A stretch of DNA of 64,000 nucleotides from Methanococcus maripaludis (GTDB lineage Archaea; AGJL01; Methanococci; Methanococcales; Methanococcaceae): positions 256,719 through 320,718 of the forward strand of contig NZ_JACDUL010000002.1 of NCBI RefSeq assembly GCF_013760955.1. Direction: 5' to 3'. Positions 19,566 to 27,884 of the stretch are shown in pieces (within the stretch, counting starts at the first letter, position 1; each line of letters starts with the position of its first letter). The position numbers and the translations under genes were made by a program. Below the pieces are notes generated by a model. It ran no database searches. It saw only the letters and a program-made list of their open reading frames with translations, and had not been told where the DNA came from.

Positions 19566-21560
19566 TTATCTAAGCAAATTAACAACGTTTGCTTCGATCT
19601 CTTCTTTTGGTCTTCCAGTAATACTTGCAAGTCCTTCTGCAAAGATTACCGCGTATTTCATAACATATTTTTTCTTCTGCTCTTCTTCTTTTTCTCTTCT
19701 GATTTTTGAAATGTGTTTTTCGAGTTCTCTTGCACAGATCATTAATGACTGTCTTATTTCATTAAAAATTTCCTCATTTTCTTCATTACTTGATGCAATT
19801 GCTTGTTTTCCTGCTGAAGTATATGGGATGTGCGTTGAAATAAGATTTACAAATACAGTAACTGGCGCATCTTCGTCACTTCTAAGGCCATACCTTCTCC
19901 AGTTAACGCTTTTAACAGCATTTGTTAAACCACAACCCGATGTATCAAATAATAATGGAACGTGGTTTGAAAATCTCATGATTTCCATTTTTTTGGATTC
20001 ATCCCCACTTCTTCCAGCTTCTCCACCGTATGCAAGACCGACTTCAACTGCGAAAGGAATTCCCCCTTTGTAAGTTTTAGGTTTTCTTGTTAAGGTCTTT
20101 AAAAATTCTGGTTCAAGAGTGTTGAGTGATTTTTCAATGTTTTCTTCACCAATTGGCCTTAAACCAACTGTTGAAGGTGCCATGAAATCCATATCCTGTA
20201 AAACGTTTACGATAATCTCAGAATCTTTCCATGTCATTTCTTTTGGATTTTTCTTTAAGAGATCCCTAATTGCTTTTCGGTATTTTTCAAGCTCGGTATC
20301 TGAAACCATTGCAAGGTCTACAAGGGATTTTACAAATTCTTCGGGTGATTTTGTAATGTTTTTTAATTTCCTTCTGAATTCATCGAGTAATGAAGCATTT
20401 AAATATTTTTTCTCCATGTATTCCATGAAATTTTCAGGTTTTTTCTTGAAGTGGTTTTTTTGCTCTTTTAATTCTTCGTCATCCAATTTTTGAACTAAGT
20501 ACTGCGTTACAAGGTACTTCATACAGTAGGTTTTTAATTCACCCAAACCTTCAGGAAGTCCGTTTATAAGCTGCTTTACATCCTCAATTTCTTTCTTATC
20601 AAAATAATGGCCATATATATCAAAGTATTTCGTGAAATCAAAGTTTAAATAACATCCTACAATTGTATCCCAGAATACACTTGAACGGTAGTTTTCAAGA
20701 AGAGTATCTCTTAAAACGTACTCTTCAAGTTCCTTAATTCTTTTCATGGTAACTCTTGAGAGTTCACTATTTAACATGCTTGAAACTCTTGAAGAATCGG
20801 TTATTCTAGAAATGTGAAGTAATTCATCAGTTGTTAAACCATATGGGTGAGGTTTCATTACTTCAGGTCTTTCTGGAATATCGTTTACCGTTCTTTCGAA
20901 AACGATTGTTTCTTCAGGGTCTTCCAAGGTAATTTTAGCGTGTGGGGCTGAAAGGCTGATTCGTCTTAAGTATTCAAATGGCCCTTGTTCTCTTCTGTTG
21001 TAGGTAACGTCCTTAAATTCTCCTTCAACCCTAGTTCCTCTCCAGAATCCTTCTCTGGTTTTGTGTGAAACAACATCCCCTTCGTTTCTCTCAATACTCA
21101 TTTTAATTTCCATTTCATGAATAGTACCGTTTCCAGTTGAAGTTGTGATTTTTAATGGTTTTCCTGTGGTCATCTGTGCAAATAACAAAACACCTGCAGC
21201 ACCGATACCCTGCTGACCTCTTGATTGAACCAATCTGTGTAATTTTGACCCTGCAAGCATCTTACCAAATACTTTTGGAACAAATTCTGGAGGAATACCT
21301 GGCCCATTATCCTCAATATTAACTCCAAATGTTTCAGAACCTATTTTTTTAATTTCAACCGCAATTTCAGGAAGAATTTCAGATTCTTCACATGCGTCAA
21401 GGCTGTTTGTTACAAGTTCGTGTACGATCGTAGTCATACTCCTTAATCTACCACTGTAACCGAGCATATGTCTGTTTTTTCTAAAAAACTCTGAAATTGA
21501 GTGTTCTTTAAATTCGTCAAATAAGCTTTCTTCGACAACCACGTTAGTATCTTCAGCCAT
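19566..21560 (-). CDS. top6B: DNA topoisomerase VI subunit B
   Basis: A 664-residue GHKL ATPase subunit of the type IIB topoisomerase, which works with subunit A (Spo11-like) to relax and decatenate DNA. Bergerat-fold motifs: [13 protein letters not shown] (N box), [11 protein letters not shown] (G1) and [15 protein letters not shown] (G2), followed by an H2TH region and the transducer domain with a conserved SANEENEEI-like [11 protein letters not shown] segment. GGTGATTCA precedes the ATG. The A subunit is not adjacent, so the two genes are separated here, unlike in many archaea. Confidence 0.95.
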   Translation of the reverse strand: MAEDTNVVVEESLFDEFKEHSISEFFRKNRHMLGYSGRLRSMTTIVHELVTNSLDACEESEILPEIAVEIKKIGSETFGVNIEDNGPGIPPEFVPKVFGKMLAGSKLHRLVQSRGQQGIGAAGVLLFAQMTTGKPLKITTSTGNGTIHEMEIKMSIERNEGDVVSHKTREGFWRGTRVEGEFKDVTYNRREQGPFEYLRRISLSAPHAKITLEDPEETIVFERTVNDIPERPEVMKPHPYGLTTDELLHISRITDSSRVSSMLNSELSRVTMKRIKELEEYVLRDTLLENYRSSVFWDTIVGCYLNFDFTKYFDIYGHYFDKKEIEDVKQLINGLPEGLGELKTYCMKYLVTQYLVQKLDDEELKEQKNHFKKKPENFMEYMEKKYLNASLLDEFRRKLKNITKSPEEFVKSLVDLAMVSDTELEKYRKAIRDLLKKNPKEMTWKDSEIIVNVLQDMDFMAPSTVGLRPIGEENIEKSLNTLEPEFLKTLTRKPKTYKGGIPFAVEVGLAYGGEAGRSGDESKKMEIMRFSNHVPLLFDTSGCGLTNAVKSVNWRRYGLRSDEDAPVTVFVNLISTHIPYTSAGKQAIASSNEENEEIFNEIRQSLMICARELEKHISKIRREKEEEQKKKYVMKYAVIFAEGLASITGRPKEEIEANVVNLLR

Positions 21561-21892
21561 TGAATCACCACAGTTTATAATTATAACAAATGCAGACTTA
21601 AAACAAAAATCATAATTTACAAATTCGCAACTTTAAATTGTGAATTAAATAATATTTCGTTTTAACTATAGAATACGGGGTATATATAGAGTACGGATAT
21701 CAGTTTTCTAAAATTTTAACATAATAATCATTTTAAATTAATTTCATATTTTCAATTGGTATCTTTTAGAGCATCTTTTTAAATGATTATTTTTGGTACA
21801 ACTATCCGCAGAATAAAAATAAAGAAACTATAAATACCGAAGTCTGCAATTTTAAAATAACAAAAATTGGCAAACGAAATTAGGCGATTAAA
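21561..21892. promoter_or_regulatory. Divergent promoter region top6B / dtdA (332 bp)
   Basis: Between two divergent genes. For dtdA a TATA box ACTATAAATA lies at 21827-21836, leaving a leader of about 30 bases. For top6B an AT-rich box near 21640-21650 is the most likely. A strong TATATATA at 21681-21688 sits in the middle between AATACGG and AGTACGG; it may be an extra promoter of unclear direction. No open frame or RNA gene is evident. Confidence 0.45.
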
Positions 21893-22657
21893 ATGGATTA
21901 CTTATTTATTTCTTCAAAAACCGACCCTGCAAGTCAAAACATTAAAAAACATGTTCAAAATTACGGCTACAACGTATTTGAACTTGAAAAAAAGTCAACT
22001 CAATCAAATTTTTCAGATTTTCCAGACTCTGAAATGTACATATTTTTATCAAAACATGCAAGTGAAAGCAAAAAACCAACACTTACAGTACATACTCCCG
22101 GAAATTTAACCGAAGATAATTCTCATGGCGGAAATCCTGAAGAAATTTCTCCCTGCAACCCAGTATTCAATACATTGATGCTCCAAAATATAAATAAATA
22201 CAATGAAATGGAAGAATACAAAGAACTTGGCTTTGAAGTAAGTTTTGAAGTTTTGCACCATGGCCCAACGGATTTAAAAACCCCGTCTGCATTTGTAGAA
22301 ATTGGAAGCAGTGAAGAACAGTGGCAGATCGATGATGCTGCAGAAATTATTACAAACTCCTTAATTGATACATTGAACTCAATTCAAAATTCCGAATACG
22401 AAGAAAAAGAAAAAATAATTGGAATCGGCGGAGGGCATTATTCTCCAAAATTTACGAAACTTGCGTTAAGGGAAGAATATTACGTTGGATATTTAACTCC
22501 AAAACATGCAAAACTCTCTGAAAATATATTGAATCAGTTAATTTCGAAACAGGAATTTGATTTTGTAGGAATCGACTGGAAAGGCTTGTACGGAGAAGAT
22601 AAAAGAAAATACGTCGAATTTTTCGATGAAAACGATATTTCATGGCAGAGAGTTTAA
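21893..22657 (+). CDS. dtdA: D-aminoacyl-tRNA deacylase (DTD2/GEK1 type)
   Basis: 254 residues. It hydrolyses D-amino acids wrongly attached to tRNA. Family hallmarks: FLSKHASESKKPTLTVHTPGN, FEVLHHGPTDLKTPSAFVEIGSSEEQW and GIGGGHYSPKFTKLAL, rich in the His residues proposed as metal ligands and catalytic residues. A GGCGATTAAA ribosome-binding site precedes the ATG. Length fits archaeal DtdA. Confidence 0.92.
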   Translation: MDYLFISSKTDPASQNIKKHVQNYGYNVFELEKKSTQSNFSDFPDSEMYIFLSKHASESKKPTLTVHTPGNLTEDNSHGGNPEEISPCNPVFNTLMLQNINKYNEMEEYKELGFEVSFEVLHHGPTDLKTPSAFVEIGSSEEQWQIDDAAEIITNSLIDTLNSIQNSEYEEKEKIIGIGGGHYSPKFTKLALREEYYVGYLTPKHAKLSENILNQLISKQEFDFVGIDWKGLYGEDKRKYVEFFDENDISWQRV

Positions 22658-22743
22658 TAGTTATTTATTGAAAAATTAAAGATTAAAAAATATATATTAC
22701 AACAGGACATAAGTGAGATAGTTTTTAGATTGCAGATGACATT

Positions 22744-23511
22744 ATGAAAGATATCCTCGAAAAATTTAAAACCGGAAATTTAAGTTTGGAAGAAGCCGAA
22801 AAAAAATTAAAATTAAATTATTTTGATGAATTAGGCGGCTTTTGTAAACTTGATACCAACAGAAAACTCAGAACCGGGATTCCAGAAGTAATTTATGCTG
22901 AAGGAAAACGTTGTGAGGATGTAGCTAAAATTTTAAAAGAACTAGCTTTTAAAAATAACATTGCTCTTGCAACGAGAGTAAATGACACTGAAGAACTTAA
23001 AAAATATTTTAAAGACGAAACTGATCTAATTCTAGAAATAAACGAGCTTGGAAGAACTGCTGTTTTAAAAAAACAAGGATTTGAAGTTGAAAAAACTGAA
23101 AAAATCGGGATACTTGCAGCAGGAACTTCAGATATTCCCATAGCCGAAGAAGCAGCCGAATCTGCAAAAATAATGGGCTGTGAAGTAATAAAAAATTACG
23201 ATGTAGGAATTGCAGGAATACACAGGTTATTTACTCCAGTCAAAAACATGATTGAAGAAGATGTATGTTGCATTATCGCTGTTGCAGGTATGGAAGGAGC
23301 ACTTCCATCAGTAATTTCATCTCTTGTCGATATTCCAGTAATTGGCGTCCCCACCTCTGTTGGTTACGGTTATAAACTGACACCCCTACTTACAATGCTT
23401 CATTCATGCAGTCCTGGACTTGTGGTTGTAAATATCGATAATGGGTTTGGAGCCGGCGTTTTCGCAGGACTTATTGCTTCAAATATCTCGAAAAGAATTA
23501 AAAGGGGATAA
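22744..23511 (+). CDS. larB: LarB-type nickel-pincer cofactor carboxylase (AIR carboxylase-related)
   Basis: 255 residues. LarB carboxylates and hydrolyses nicotinic acid adenine dinucleotide in the first step of the nickel-pincer cofactor pathway; its C-terminal domain resembles PurE. Seen here: FCKLDTNRKLRTGIPEVIYAEGK, ILAAGTSDIPIAEEA and VAGMEGALPSVISSLVDIPVIGVPTSVGYG. larC and larE are not in the window. Its stop codon overlaps the ribosome-binding region of the next gene. The family assignment is firm, while the role in this organism (lactate racemase or another pincer enzyme) is open. Confidence 0.85.
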   Translation: MKDILEKFKTGNLSLEEAEKKLKLNYFDELGGFCKLDTNRKLRTGIPEVIYAEGKRCEDVAKILKELAFKNNIALATRVNDTEELKKYFKDETDLILEINELGRTAVLKKQGFEVEKTEKIGILAAGTSDIPIAEEAAESAKIMGCEVIKNYDVGIAGIHRLFTPVKNMIEEDVCCIIAVAGMEGALPSVISSLVDIPVIGVPTSVGYGYKLTPLLTMLHSCSPGLVVVNIDNGFGAGVFAGLIASNISKRIKRG

Positions 23512-23512
23512 A

Positions 23513-25096
23513 ATGGACATTATTGAAGGAAAATTTGTGAAAATGGGATCGAATTATAAAGAACTTTTTGATGAACTTCCGGATGATTTTTTAGGGCATA
23601 TTCGACTCTCTTTGAAAAGTAACGGACAATTTAAAGAAAGCCATCTTTTTTTAAAGGATAAGAAAATTATTGCTGGATATTCTGAATACGAAGGGGAATT
23701 TTTCGGGAATGATGCTATTTTAAACGCCATGAAAATGGCAGATCTTGGTGCTATTGTTGATATTTTTTCATATACTGATTCCATGTTATCCATGATGCAA
23801 AATTCAGATGCAAAATTATTTTCTACAGAAAAACCCGTTAAAAAAAGCGTTGTAGAAAAAAAGAAAGTAATGATTGCAAACGATACAAGAATATCAGTTC
23901 CAGAAGGTAGTCCAATAAAATTGGGAGCTTCTGGCGATTTTGAAAAATATTTTGGAAGATATACACTTGTAGAACTCTTCAAAAAGAGTGATGGAAACTA
24001 TCTAAGGGGGTATATTACATACGATGGACGTTCCCCGATTGCTGCAGTTTATCAGGCGGAAAATAAATTAACTTTTGGAGACATTGCCTTTGAAATTATT
24101 AATCGTCTTGTTGAAGAAGATGACAATGCTGCAATTGATGTTTATGAATACAGCAAATCGAAATTGGATTATTTTGTTGAAGAATACCCTGAATCAGTAC
24201 TTTCAAACAAAATATCAGAACCTGTAAAAACTGAGAAAAAAGCAGAAGTTCCAAATTATGTTCCAAAAGTTGAAGAAATTGAAATTGAAGAAGATCTTGA
24301 TGAAGGAGAGGCCGTAGAAGTTGAAGAAGAGATTTCAAGAGAAGAATTGATGAAAAAATTAGGTTTAAGGACTCCTGATGATGAAATGATTGAAGATCTT
24401 CTTGAAGAGATCTTTGAACCGTCGAAAACAGAAATAAATGCAATAGAAAGCGAACTTTTGGAAAAAATAAACAAGTATCTTGAAGAAAGTACCAATGCCT
24501 TACAATTTGACAGCGAACTTTCGATAGAATATAGTGATGAAGGCGAATTTATTGCTAAATGCTTCATAAATACAACATCAGATGGAGAATACGGGGTAAA
24601 ATCTGCCGTAGATCCAAAAATAATTAAAAAAGACATTACAAACATTTTTGATTCATATGTAATTGACATAATACCAGAAATAACCATAATTAATCAAAAA
24701 TCCGAGAAACCAGAACCGAACTATTCAGTAAATAAATACGAGATAGATCTTGAAAAAGAACTCAATAAAATAAAAACTAAACATTCAGAGAAGAAGAAAA
24801 CAGAATCTGAACAATTGAAAGAAAAAATTGAACGCGGAATATATGAATATTTGGAAAATGTAAACGATATATCTGAATTTGAAGTTCATATGTCGCTAAA
24901 TCAAGATAATGGGAATAAATGTAAGTGTTCAATAGTTGTAGTTCCTAAAAAATTGCTTGGATTTATAAAAGGAAGCTTAAATACGGATAAAATTAAAAAA
25001 GAAATTAGTGAAATTTTAACCATGAACAATGTCGAAATTGAATTTTTAAATATTACTGTTGAAAAATTCACTACCTCTTATAGCAAGTACCGATAA
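23513..25096 (+). CDS. Large acidic protein of unknown function (possibly DUF2226)
   Basis: 527 residues from the ATG at 23513, preceded by GGGGAT at 23504-23509 inside the end of larB; an upstream in-frame extension overlapping larB is unlikely. Two related N-terminal modules of about 100 residues appear: one around DDFLGHIRLSLKSNGQFKESHLFLKDKKIIAGYSE, the other around LVELFKKSDGNYLRGYITYDGRSPIAAVY. Both end in an acidic helix near IVDIFSYTD or AIDVYEYS. A highly acidic linker follows (about residues 250-330), then two alpha/beta segments. This resembles methanogen DUF2226 proteins, an assignment from memory. No transmembrane segment is seen. Confidence 0.6.
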   Translation: MDIIEGKFVKMGSNYKELFDELPDDFLGHIRLSLKSNGQFKESHLFLKDKKIIAGYSEYEGEFFGNDAILNAMKMADLGAIVDIFSYTDSMLSMMQNSDAKLFSTEKPVKKSVVEKKKVMIANDTRISVPEGSPIKLGASGDFEKYFGRYTLVELFKKSDGNYLRGYITYDGRSPIAAVYQAENKLTFGDIAFEIINRLVEEDDNAAIDVYEYSKSKLDYFVEEYPESVLSNKISEPVKTEKKAEVPNYVPKVEEIEIEEDLDEGEAVEVEEEISREELMKKLGLRTPDDEMIEDLLEEIFEPSKTEINAIESELLEKINKYLEESTNALQFDSELSIEYSDEGEFIAKCFINTTSDGEYGVKSAVDPKIIKKDITNIFDSYVIDIIPEITIINQKSEKPEPNYSVNKYEIDLEKELNKIKTKHSEKKKTESEQLKEKIERGIYEYLENVNDISEFEVHMSLNQDNGNKCKCSIVVVPKKLLGFIKGSLNTDKIKKEISEILTMNNVEIEFLNITVEKFTTSYSKYR

Positions 25097-25153
25097 AAAT
25101 AATTAAATATTTTTGATATTATAGTAATACCCATAATCCAACAGAGGGCTTTT

Positions 25154-25312
25154 ATGAACAACATCTACCTGTTCGCAATATCTACGGGGATGGGTTTTAT
25201 ATGTTCTTTCTTAATTTTAAGATTATCCTTACGAAAAAAGAAGAAAGAAAAAACTAAAAAATGCGAAGAATTAAAAGATGAAGTAATAAAAGGACTTCAA
25301 AAATTAAAATAA
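25154..25312 (+). CDS. Small membrane protein, truncated paralogue of the next gene's N-terminus
   Basis: 52 residues, starting MNNIYLFAISTGMGFICSF and ending EVIKGLQKLK. One N-terminal transmembrane helix is followed by a Lys/Glu-rich cytoplasmic helix. The end matches the sequence EVIEGLQKLK of the following protein at the same position, and the overall layout (helix, basic stop-transfer, Glu/Lys helix) is the same. GAGGG lies just before the ATG. It is probably a real small gene derived from duplication of the downstream gene's 5' end. Function unknown. Confidence 0.6.
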   Translation: MNNIYLFAISTGMGFICSFLILRLSLRKKKKEKTKKCEELKDEVIKGLQKLK

Positions 25313-25340
25313 ACGATAAAATATCCAAAGGGGTCTAAGA

Positions 25341-25862
25341 ATGGAAAATTTGAGTTTGTTTACAGTTTCACTTGGTGCGGGACTTTTTGGTTCATACTAC
25401 ACACTAATTAAAATGAAAAAAGACGAAAAAAATACCAAAAAAGAAGAACAGGACTTGCTTGAACTTGAAGTAATTGAGGGACTTCAAAAATTGAAAACCC
25501 ATGCAGTTTCAAAAAATCCTGAAAAAGCATCCGACACCTATGATCTTTTAGAACTTGCCCTTTCACACGATCTTTTGGACGTTACTGTGGTTAACGAGGA
25601 AGGTTTAACGATTATTTCCACATTAAAAGACCCGGAAGAAGTTGCTGGTCAGTACAGTGGTGTTTTCCAAACATTGAATAAAATTATGGGAAATGTTGAA
25701 AAAACAAGCATAAAATCTGGCGATGAATACATATATATATCAACAATTGAAAAGAACGAAATGCCATTTTATATTATTGCAAATTCTTATATCGAAATGG
25801 ATCCAATTGATGAAAAAGAACTTCAAAATGAAGTTATTGGAATTCTTGGGCAGTATATTTAA
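25341..25862 (+). CDS. Membrane-anchored protein with roadblock/LC7-like domain
   Basis: 173 residues. The N-terminal helix (about residues 5-22) is followed by a charged coiled segment (about 25-55). Residues 70-173 look like a roadblock/LC7 fold: a helix, then VTVVNEEGLTIISTL, a helix QYSGVFQTLNKI, strands SGDEYIYISTIEKNEMPFYIIANSYIE and a last helix. Roadblock proteins typically partner small GTPases or act as regulatory dimers. The assignment rests on the secondary-structure pattern and is tentative. It follows the 52-residue paralogue by 28 bases and is followed by a C/D box RNA. Confidence 0.6.
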   Translation: MENLSLFTVSLGAGLFGSYYTLIKMKKDEKNTKKEEQDLLELEVIEGLQKLKTHAVSKNPEKASDTYDLLELALSHDLLDVTVVNEEGLTIISTLKDPEEVAGQYSGVFQTLNKIMGNVEKTSIKSGDEYIYISTIEKNEMPFYIIANSYIEMDPIDEKELQNEVIGILGQYI

Positions 25863-25870
25863 AAAATTAA

Positions 25871-25933
25871 GGCAAATGATGATGTTATCCCCGGCTGAAC
25901 TTGTGATGAGCCATTTTATGATCTGCTGATGCC
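25871..25933 (+). ncRNA. C/D box guide sRNA (predicted 2'-O-methylation guide)
   Basis: All parts are present in order: terminal stem GGCA (25871-25874), C box ATGATGA (25876-25882), D' box CTGA (25895-25898), C' box GTGATGA (25903-25909), D box CTGA (25926-25929) and closing stem TGCC (25930-25933). The C-to-D' guide is exactly 12 nt (TGTTATCCCCGG). Its complement CCGGGGAUAACA is the conserved 23S rRNA sequence that includes the catalytic adenosine of the peptidyl-transferase centre. By the N+5 rule it would methylate the G corresponding to about E. coli G2446 (numbering from memory). The second guide next to box D, TTTTATGATCTG, has no target I can name. It lies just downstream of the 25341-25862 gene. 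Confidence 0.88.
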
Positions 25934-25976
25934 TTTCTTTTTATTTTAATACTATTTCGATAAACTTTTTTTAATT

Positions 25977-26177
25977 TTATTCATCATTTTCAAAAATGAA
26001 CAGTTCGTCTATTGTTGCATTCAGCGCTTTTGATATTAAATGGGCAAGTTTTAAGGAAGGATTATATTTTCCTTTTTCGAGAAAACTTATCGTTTCTCTC
26101 CTAACCCCAACAAGTTTTCCAAGTTCTTCCTGAGTCATGTCGTACTTTGCCCGATATTCCTTTATTCTTGTTTTCAT
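25977..26177 (-). CDS. XRE-family transcriptional regulator
   Basis: 66 residues, essentially one helix-turn-helix domain: [45 protein letters not shown]. The short archaeal Xre proteins of this size are commonly paired with small membrane proteins. The ATG overlaps the stop of the upstream DUF2178-type gene by four bases, so it is the third gene of a three-gene operon. The operon promoter holds a perfect 10-base inverted repeat (27058-27085), a likely binding site for this protein. Confidence 0.9.
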   Translation of the reverse strand: MKTRIKEYRAKYDMTQEELGKLVGVRRETISFLEKGKYNPSLKLAHLISKALNATIDELFIFENDE

Positions 26178-26560
26178 TCGACATCGCCCTGTCGTTTAAA
26201 ATATTGCTGAAATAAAAGTGCGCTAATCAGCATTACAAAATAAATTATCCCAATTACTTGCGCAACAGTTATTTCAAACCAGTTAAAGTAATCTACCCAA
26301 AATATCAGATTCATTACTAAAAATGTCAAAACCCATGAGTATGCAAGTCCCGCGTTTGCAATCTTTCGGATTCTTTCGTCTTTTGAAGGAACTTCACAGT
26401 ATTTTATGTGATAATATAAATTATAAATTATTAAAATAACCCCTGCATTTATCAAAATCGCAGTTATTAAATTGCTAACATGAAACACATATTCGATAAA
26501 TATTCCAAAAAGCATTATTAAAAATCCTAAACTAACTCTATTTTTAAATCTACTGTCCAT
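26174..26560 (-). CDS. DUF2178-type membrane protein
   Basis: 128 residues with four predicted transmembrane helices, in two pairs separated by a charged loop [24 protein letters not shown]. The KDER-xx-KI loop is shared with the neighbouring 26569-27000 protein and is typical of DUF2178-like proteins encoded beside Xre regulators. AGGTGATTAC precedes the ATG. The function is unknown; the regulator may sense a signal through these membrane proteins. Confidence 0.7.
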   Translation of the reverse strand: MDSRFKNRVSLGFLIMLFGIFIEYVFHVSNLITAILINAGVILIIYNLYYHIKYCEVPSKDERIRKIANAGLAYSWVLTFLVMNLIFWVDYFNWFEITVAQVIGIIYFVMLISALLFQQYFKRQGDVE

Positions 26561-26568
26561 GTAATCAC

Positions 26569-27000
26569 CTAAAGTTCAGATTTTTCCAAATAATAATTTG
26601 AAATCGTTTTTACAATCATTCCGCCAAATAAAGCTGCAATTAAAAACCAGTCGACATGAAAAATTTGGTTTAATGCACTTGTAATAGATTGATACATTAT
26701 TCCCGCAACTAAAACTAAAACCATTGCCCATGCAGCATTTCTCTCAGATATTGCTTCTATTTTAGATTCTCGCTCATCTTTATCTAAATTAACCATGATA
26801 TGCCCTATATCAAGCAGTAAAAATAAAACCCACACTACTGTAACGTAAGTTCTTGTTGTTTCATCCCAGTAAGGAAGCGATTGAAATATTATATATGGTA
26901 GGATCATTACCGCAATATAAAGCCAGCCCTGCCATGTTTTTGGGTGAAGTCCCCAACCACCATACTTTCTTCTCTCAAACCATTCTGGTTTTCCAAACAT
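26569..27000 (-). CDS. DUF2178-related membrane protein
   Basis: 143 residues with a polar, aromatic N-terminus (MFGKPEWFERRKYGGWG) and four predicted membrane helices. The loop VNLDKDERESKIEAISERNAAW parallels that of the next protein in the operon, so the two are probably distant paralogues acting together. GGTGATT precedes the ATG at 27000. It is the first gene of the operon and lies directly downstream of the operator-like repeats. Confidence 0.65.
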   Translation of the reverse strand: MFGKPEWFERRKYGGWGLHPKTWQGWLYIAVMILPYIIFQSLPYWDETTRTYVTVVWVLFLLLDIGHIMVNLDKDERESKIEAISERNAAWAMVLVLVAGIMYQSITSALNQIFHVDWFLIAALFGGMIVKTISNYYLEKSEL

Positions 27001-27040
27001 ACATAATCACCATAAATTACTGTTATTTATTTCAAACATT

Positions 27041-27095
27041 ATGTTAATTATTTCTAACTCAATGTTAGATATTGTTAACATTGAGGTATATAAAA
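27041..27095 (-). promoter_or_regulatory. Promoter and operator of the XRE/DUF2178 operon
   Basis: A perfect inverted repeat, CTCAATGTTA (27058-27067) and TAACATTGAG (27076-27085) with an 8-base spacer, lies immediately downstream of a minus-strand TATA box (about 27085-27095), so bound protein would block initiation. A further ATGTTA half-site at 27041-27046 is 21 bases (two helical turns) from the one at 27062-27067. The operon encodes its own XRE regulator, so autorepression is the natural reading. Confidence 0.6.
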
Positions 27096-27154
27096 TTTAC
27101 TAAAAAATTTAATTTAAAATTAAAAAATAAAAAATAAAAATCCGAAAACAAATA

Positions 27155-27298
27155 CTACATTCCAAGTTTTTTTGGAAGTTCTTCTTTTGTAATTTCAACA
27201 TATGAATCTTTGGTCATGCACGTAGGACATGGATTTGGAGCTTTTTTACCCCAGTGAATATCCCCGCAAACTTTGCATTCAAAAAACTTTTTATCCAT
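27155..27298 (-). CDS. Small rubredoxin-like protein
   Basis: 47 residues: FFECKVCGDIHWGKKAPNPCPTCMTKDSYVEI. The two CxxC knuckles with the intervening H-x-G-x-x-A-P pattern match the rubredoxin-like domain found at the C-terminus of rubrerythrin, here as a free protein. It should bind one Fe(SCys)4 centre and transfer electrons. GGGGGAT precedes the ATG. It is the last gene of a leftward cluster with a small membrane protein and a cupredoxin. Confidence 0.8.
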   Translation of the reverse strand: MDKKFFECKVCGDIHWGKKAPNPCPTCMTKDSYVEITKEELPKKLGM

Positions 27299-27312
27299 AA
27301 TTTATCCCCCAA

Positions 27313-27534
27313 TTATCTCATTGAATATACCCCGTAAGAGTGTATTATTACTGAAATTAAAAATAAAACCCAGTAGTGGCAGTGATATTTAAAAATTATC
27401 CTGTAAATTTTTAGATTAATAATAGATTTTGGCAGTGAATTTCTGCATCTGCAAGATAACAGTATTAGAATAATAAATAAAAAATTAGTAAATCCCGTAT
27501 AATAAACCAGTTTAAATGCAGTTTCTGGCATCAT
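27313..27534 (-). CDS. Small membrane protein with paired histidines
   Basis: 73 residues if started at the ATG at 27534, which overlaps the cupredoxin stop as ATGA; a tandem ATG at 27531 is equally possible. Two hydrophobic helices: VYYTGFTNFLFIILILLSC and, after a basic loop, YHCHYWVLFLISVIIHSYGVY. The H-x-H before the second helix and a His near its far end could ligate heme or metal. No family is assigned with confidence. Translational coupling to the cupredoxin suggests a shared function. A longer frame to 27579 would overlap the cupredoxin and is not preferred. Confidence 0.55.
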   Translation of the reverse strand: MMPETAFKLVYYTGFTNFLFIILILLSCRCRNSLPKSIINLKIYRIIFKYHCHYWVLFLISVIIHSYGVYSMR

Positions 27535-27884
27535 TCTACCACTTCGACAGTTCCTTTCATGTATGGATGTGGTATGCAATAATAATCATAAGTTCCTGCT
27601 TCATTGAATGTATAATTCCAAGAAATTCCTTTTGAAAGAAGTCCTGAATCAAATACTCCTTCATTTGATGTTACACTATGCCTCACACTATCTTTTTGAA
27701 TCCAAATAACTGTTGCCCCAACTCTCACAGTTATGCTTGAAGGTTTATATGAAAAATCTTCGATTAAAACCGTTGCTTCGTTTTGCGCTTCAAAATTCGT
27801 AGATGTGTCAACAGGTGATTCCATTTGGCATCCTGCAAAAATAATTGTAAAAATTATGGATATTGCTGCAATATATTTGTGCAC
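27531..27884 (-). CDS. Amicyanin-like cupredoxin lipoprotein
   Basis: 117 residues. The signal sequence ends in IFAGC, a lipobox with Cys at about residue 19. The mature domain is a blue-copper fold: FSYKPSSITVRVGATVIWIQKD, then RHSVTSNEG carrying the first His, and the C-terminal loop YYCIPHPYMKG. The spacing Cys-x2-His-x2-Met in a CxPHPxM context is that of amicyanin. It would sit on the outer face of the membrane. Copper proteins of this type are unusual in strictly anaerobic methanogens. Downstream genes encode a His-containing membrane protein and a rubredoxin-like protein. Confidence 0.85.
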   Translation of the reverse strand: MHKYIAAISIIFTIIFAGCQMESPVDTSTNFEAQNEATVLIEDFSYKPSSITVRVGATVIWIQKDSVRHSVTSNEGVFDSGLLSKGISWNYTFNEAGTYDYYCIPHPYMKGTVEVVE

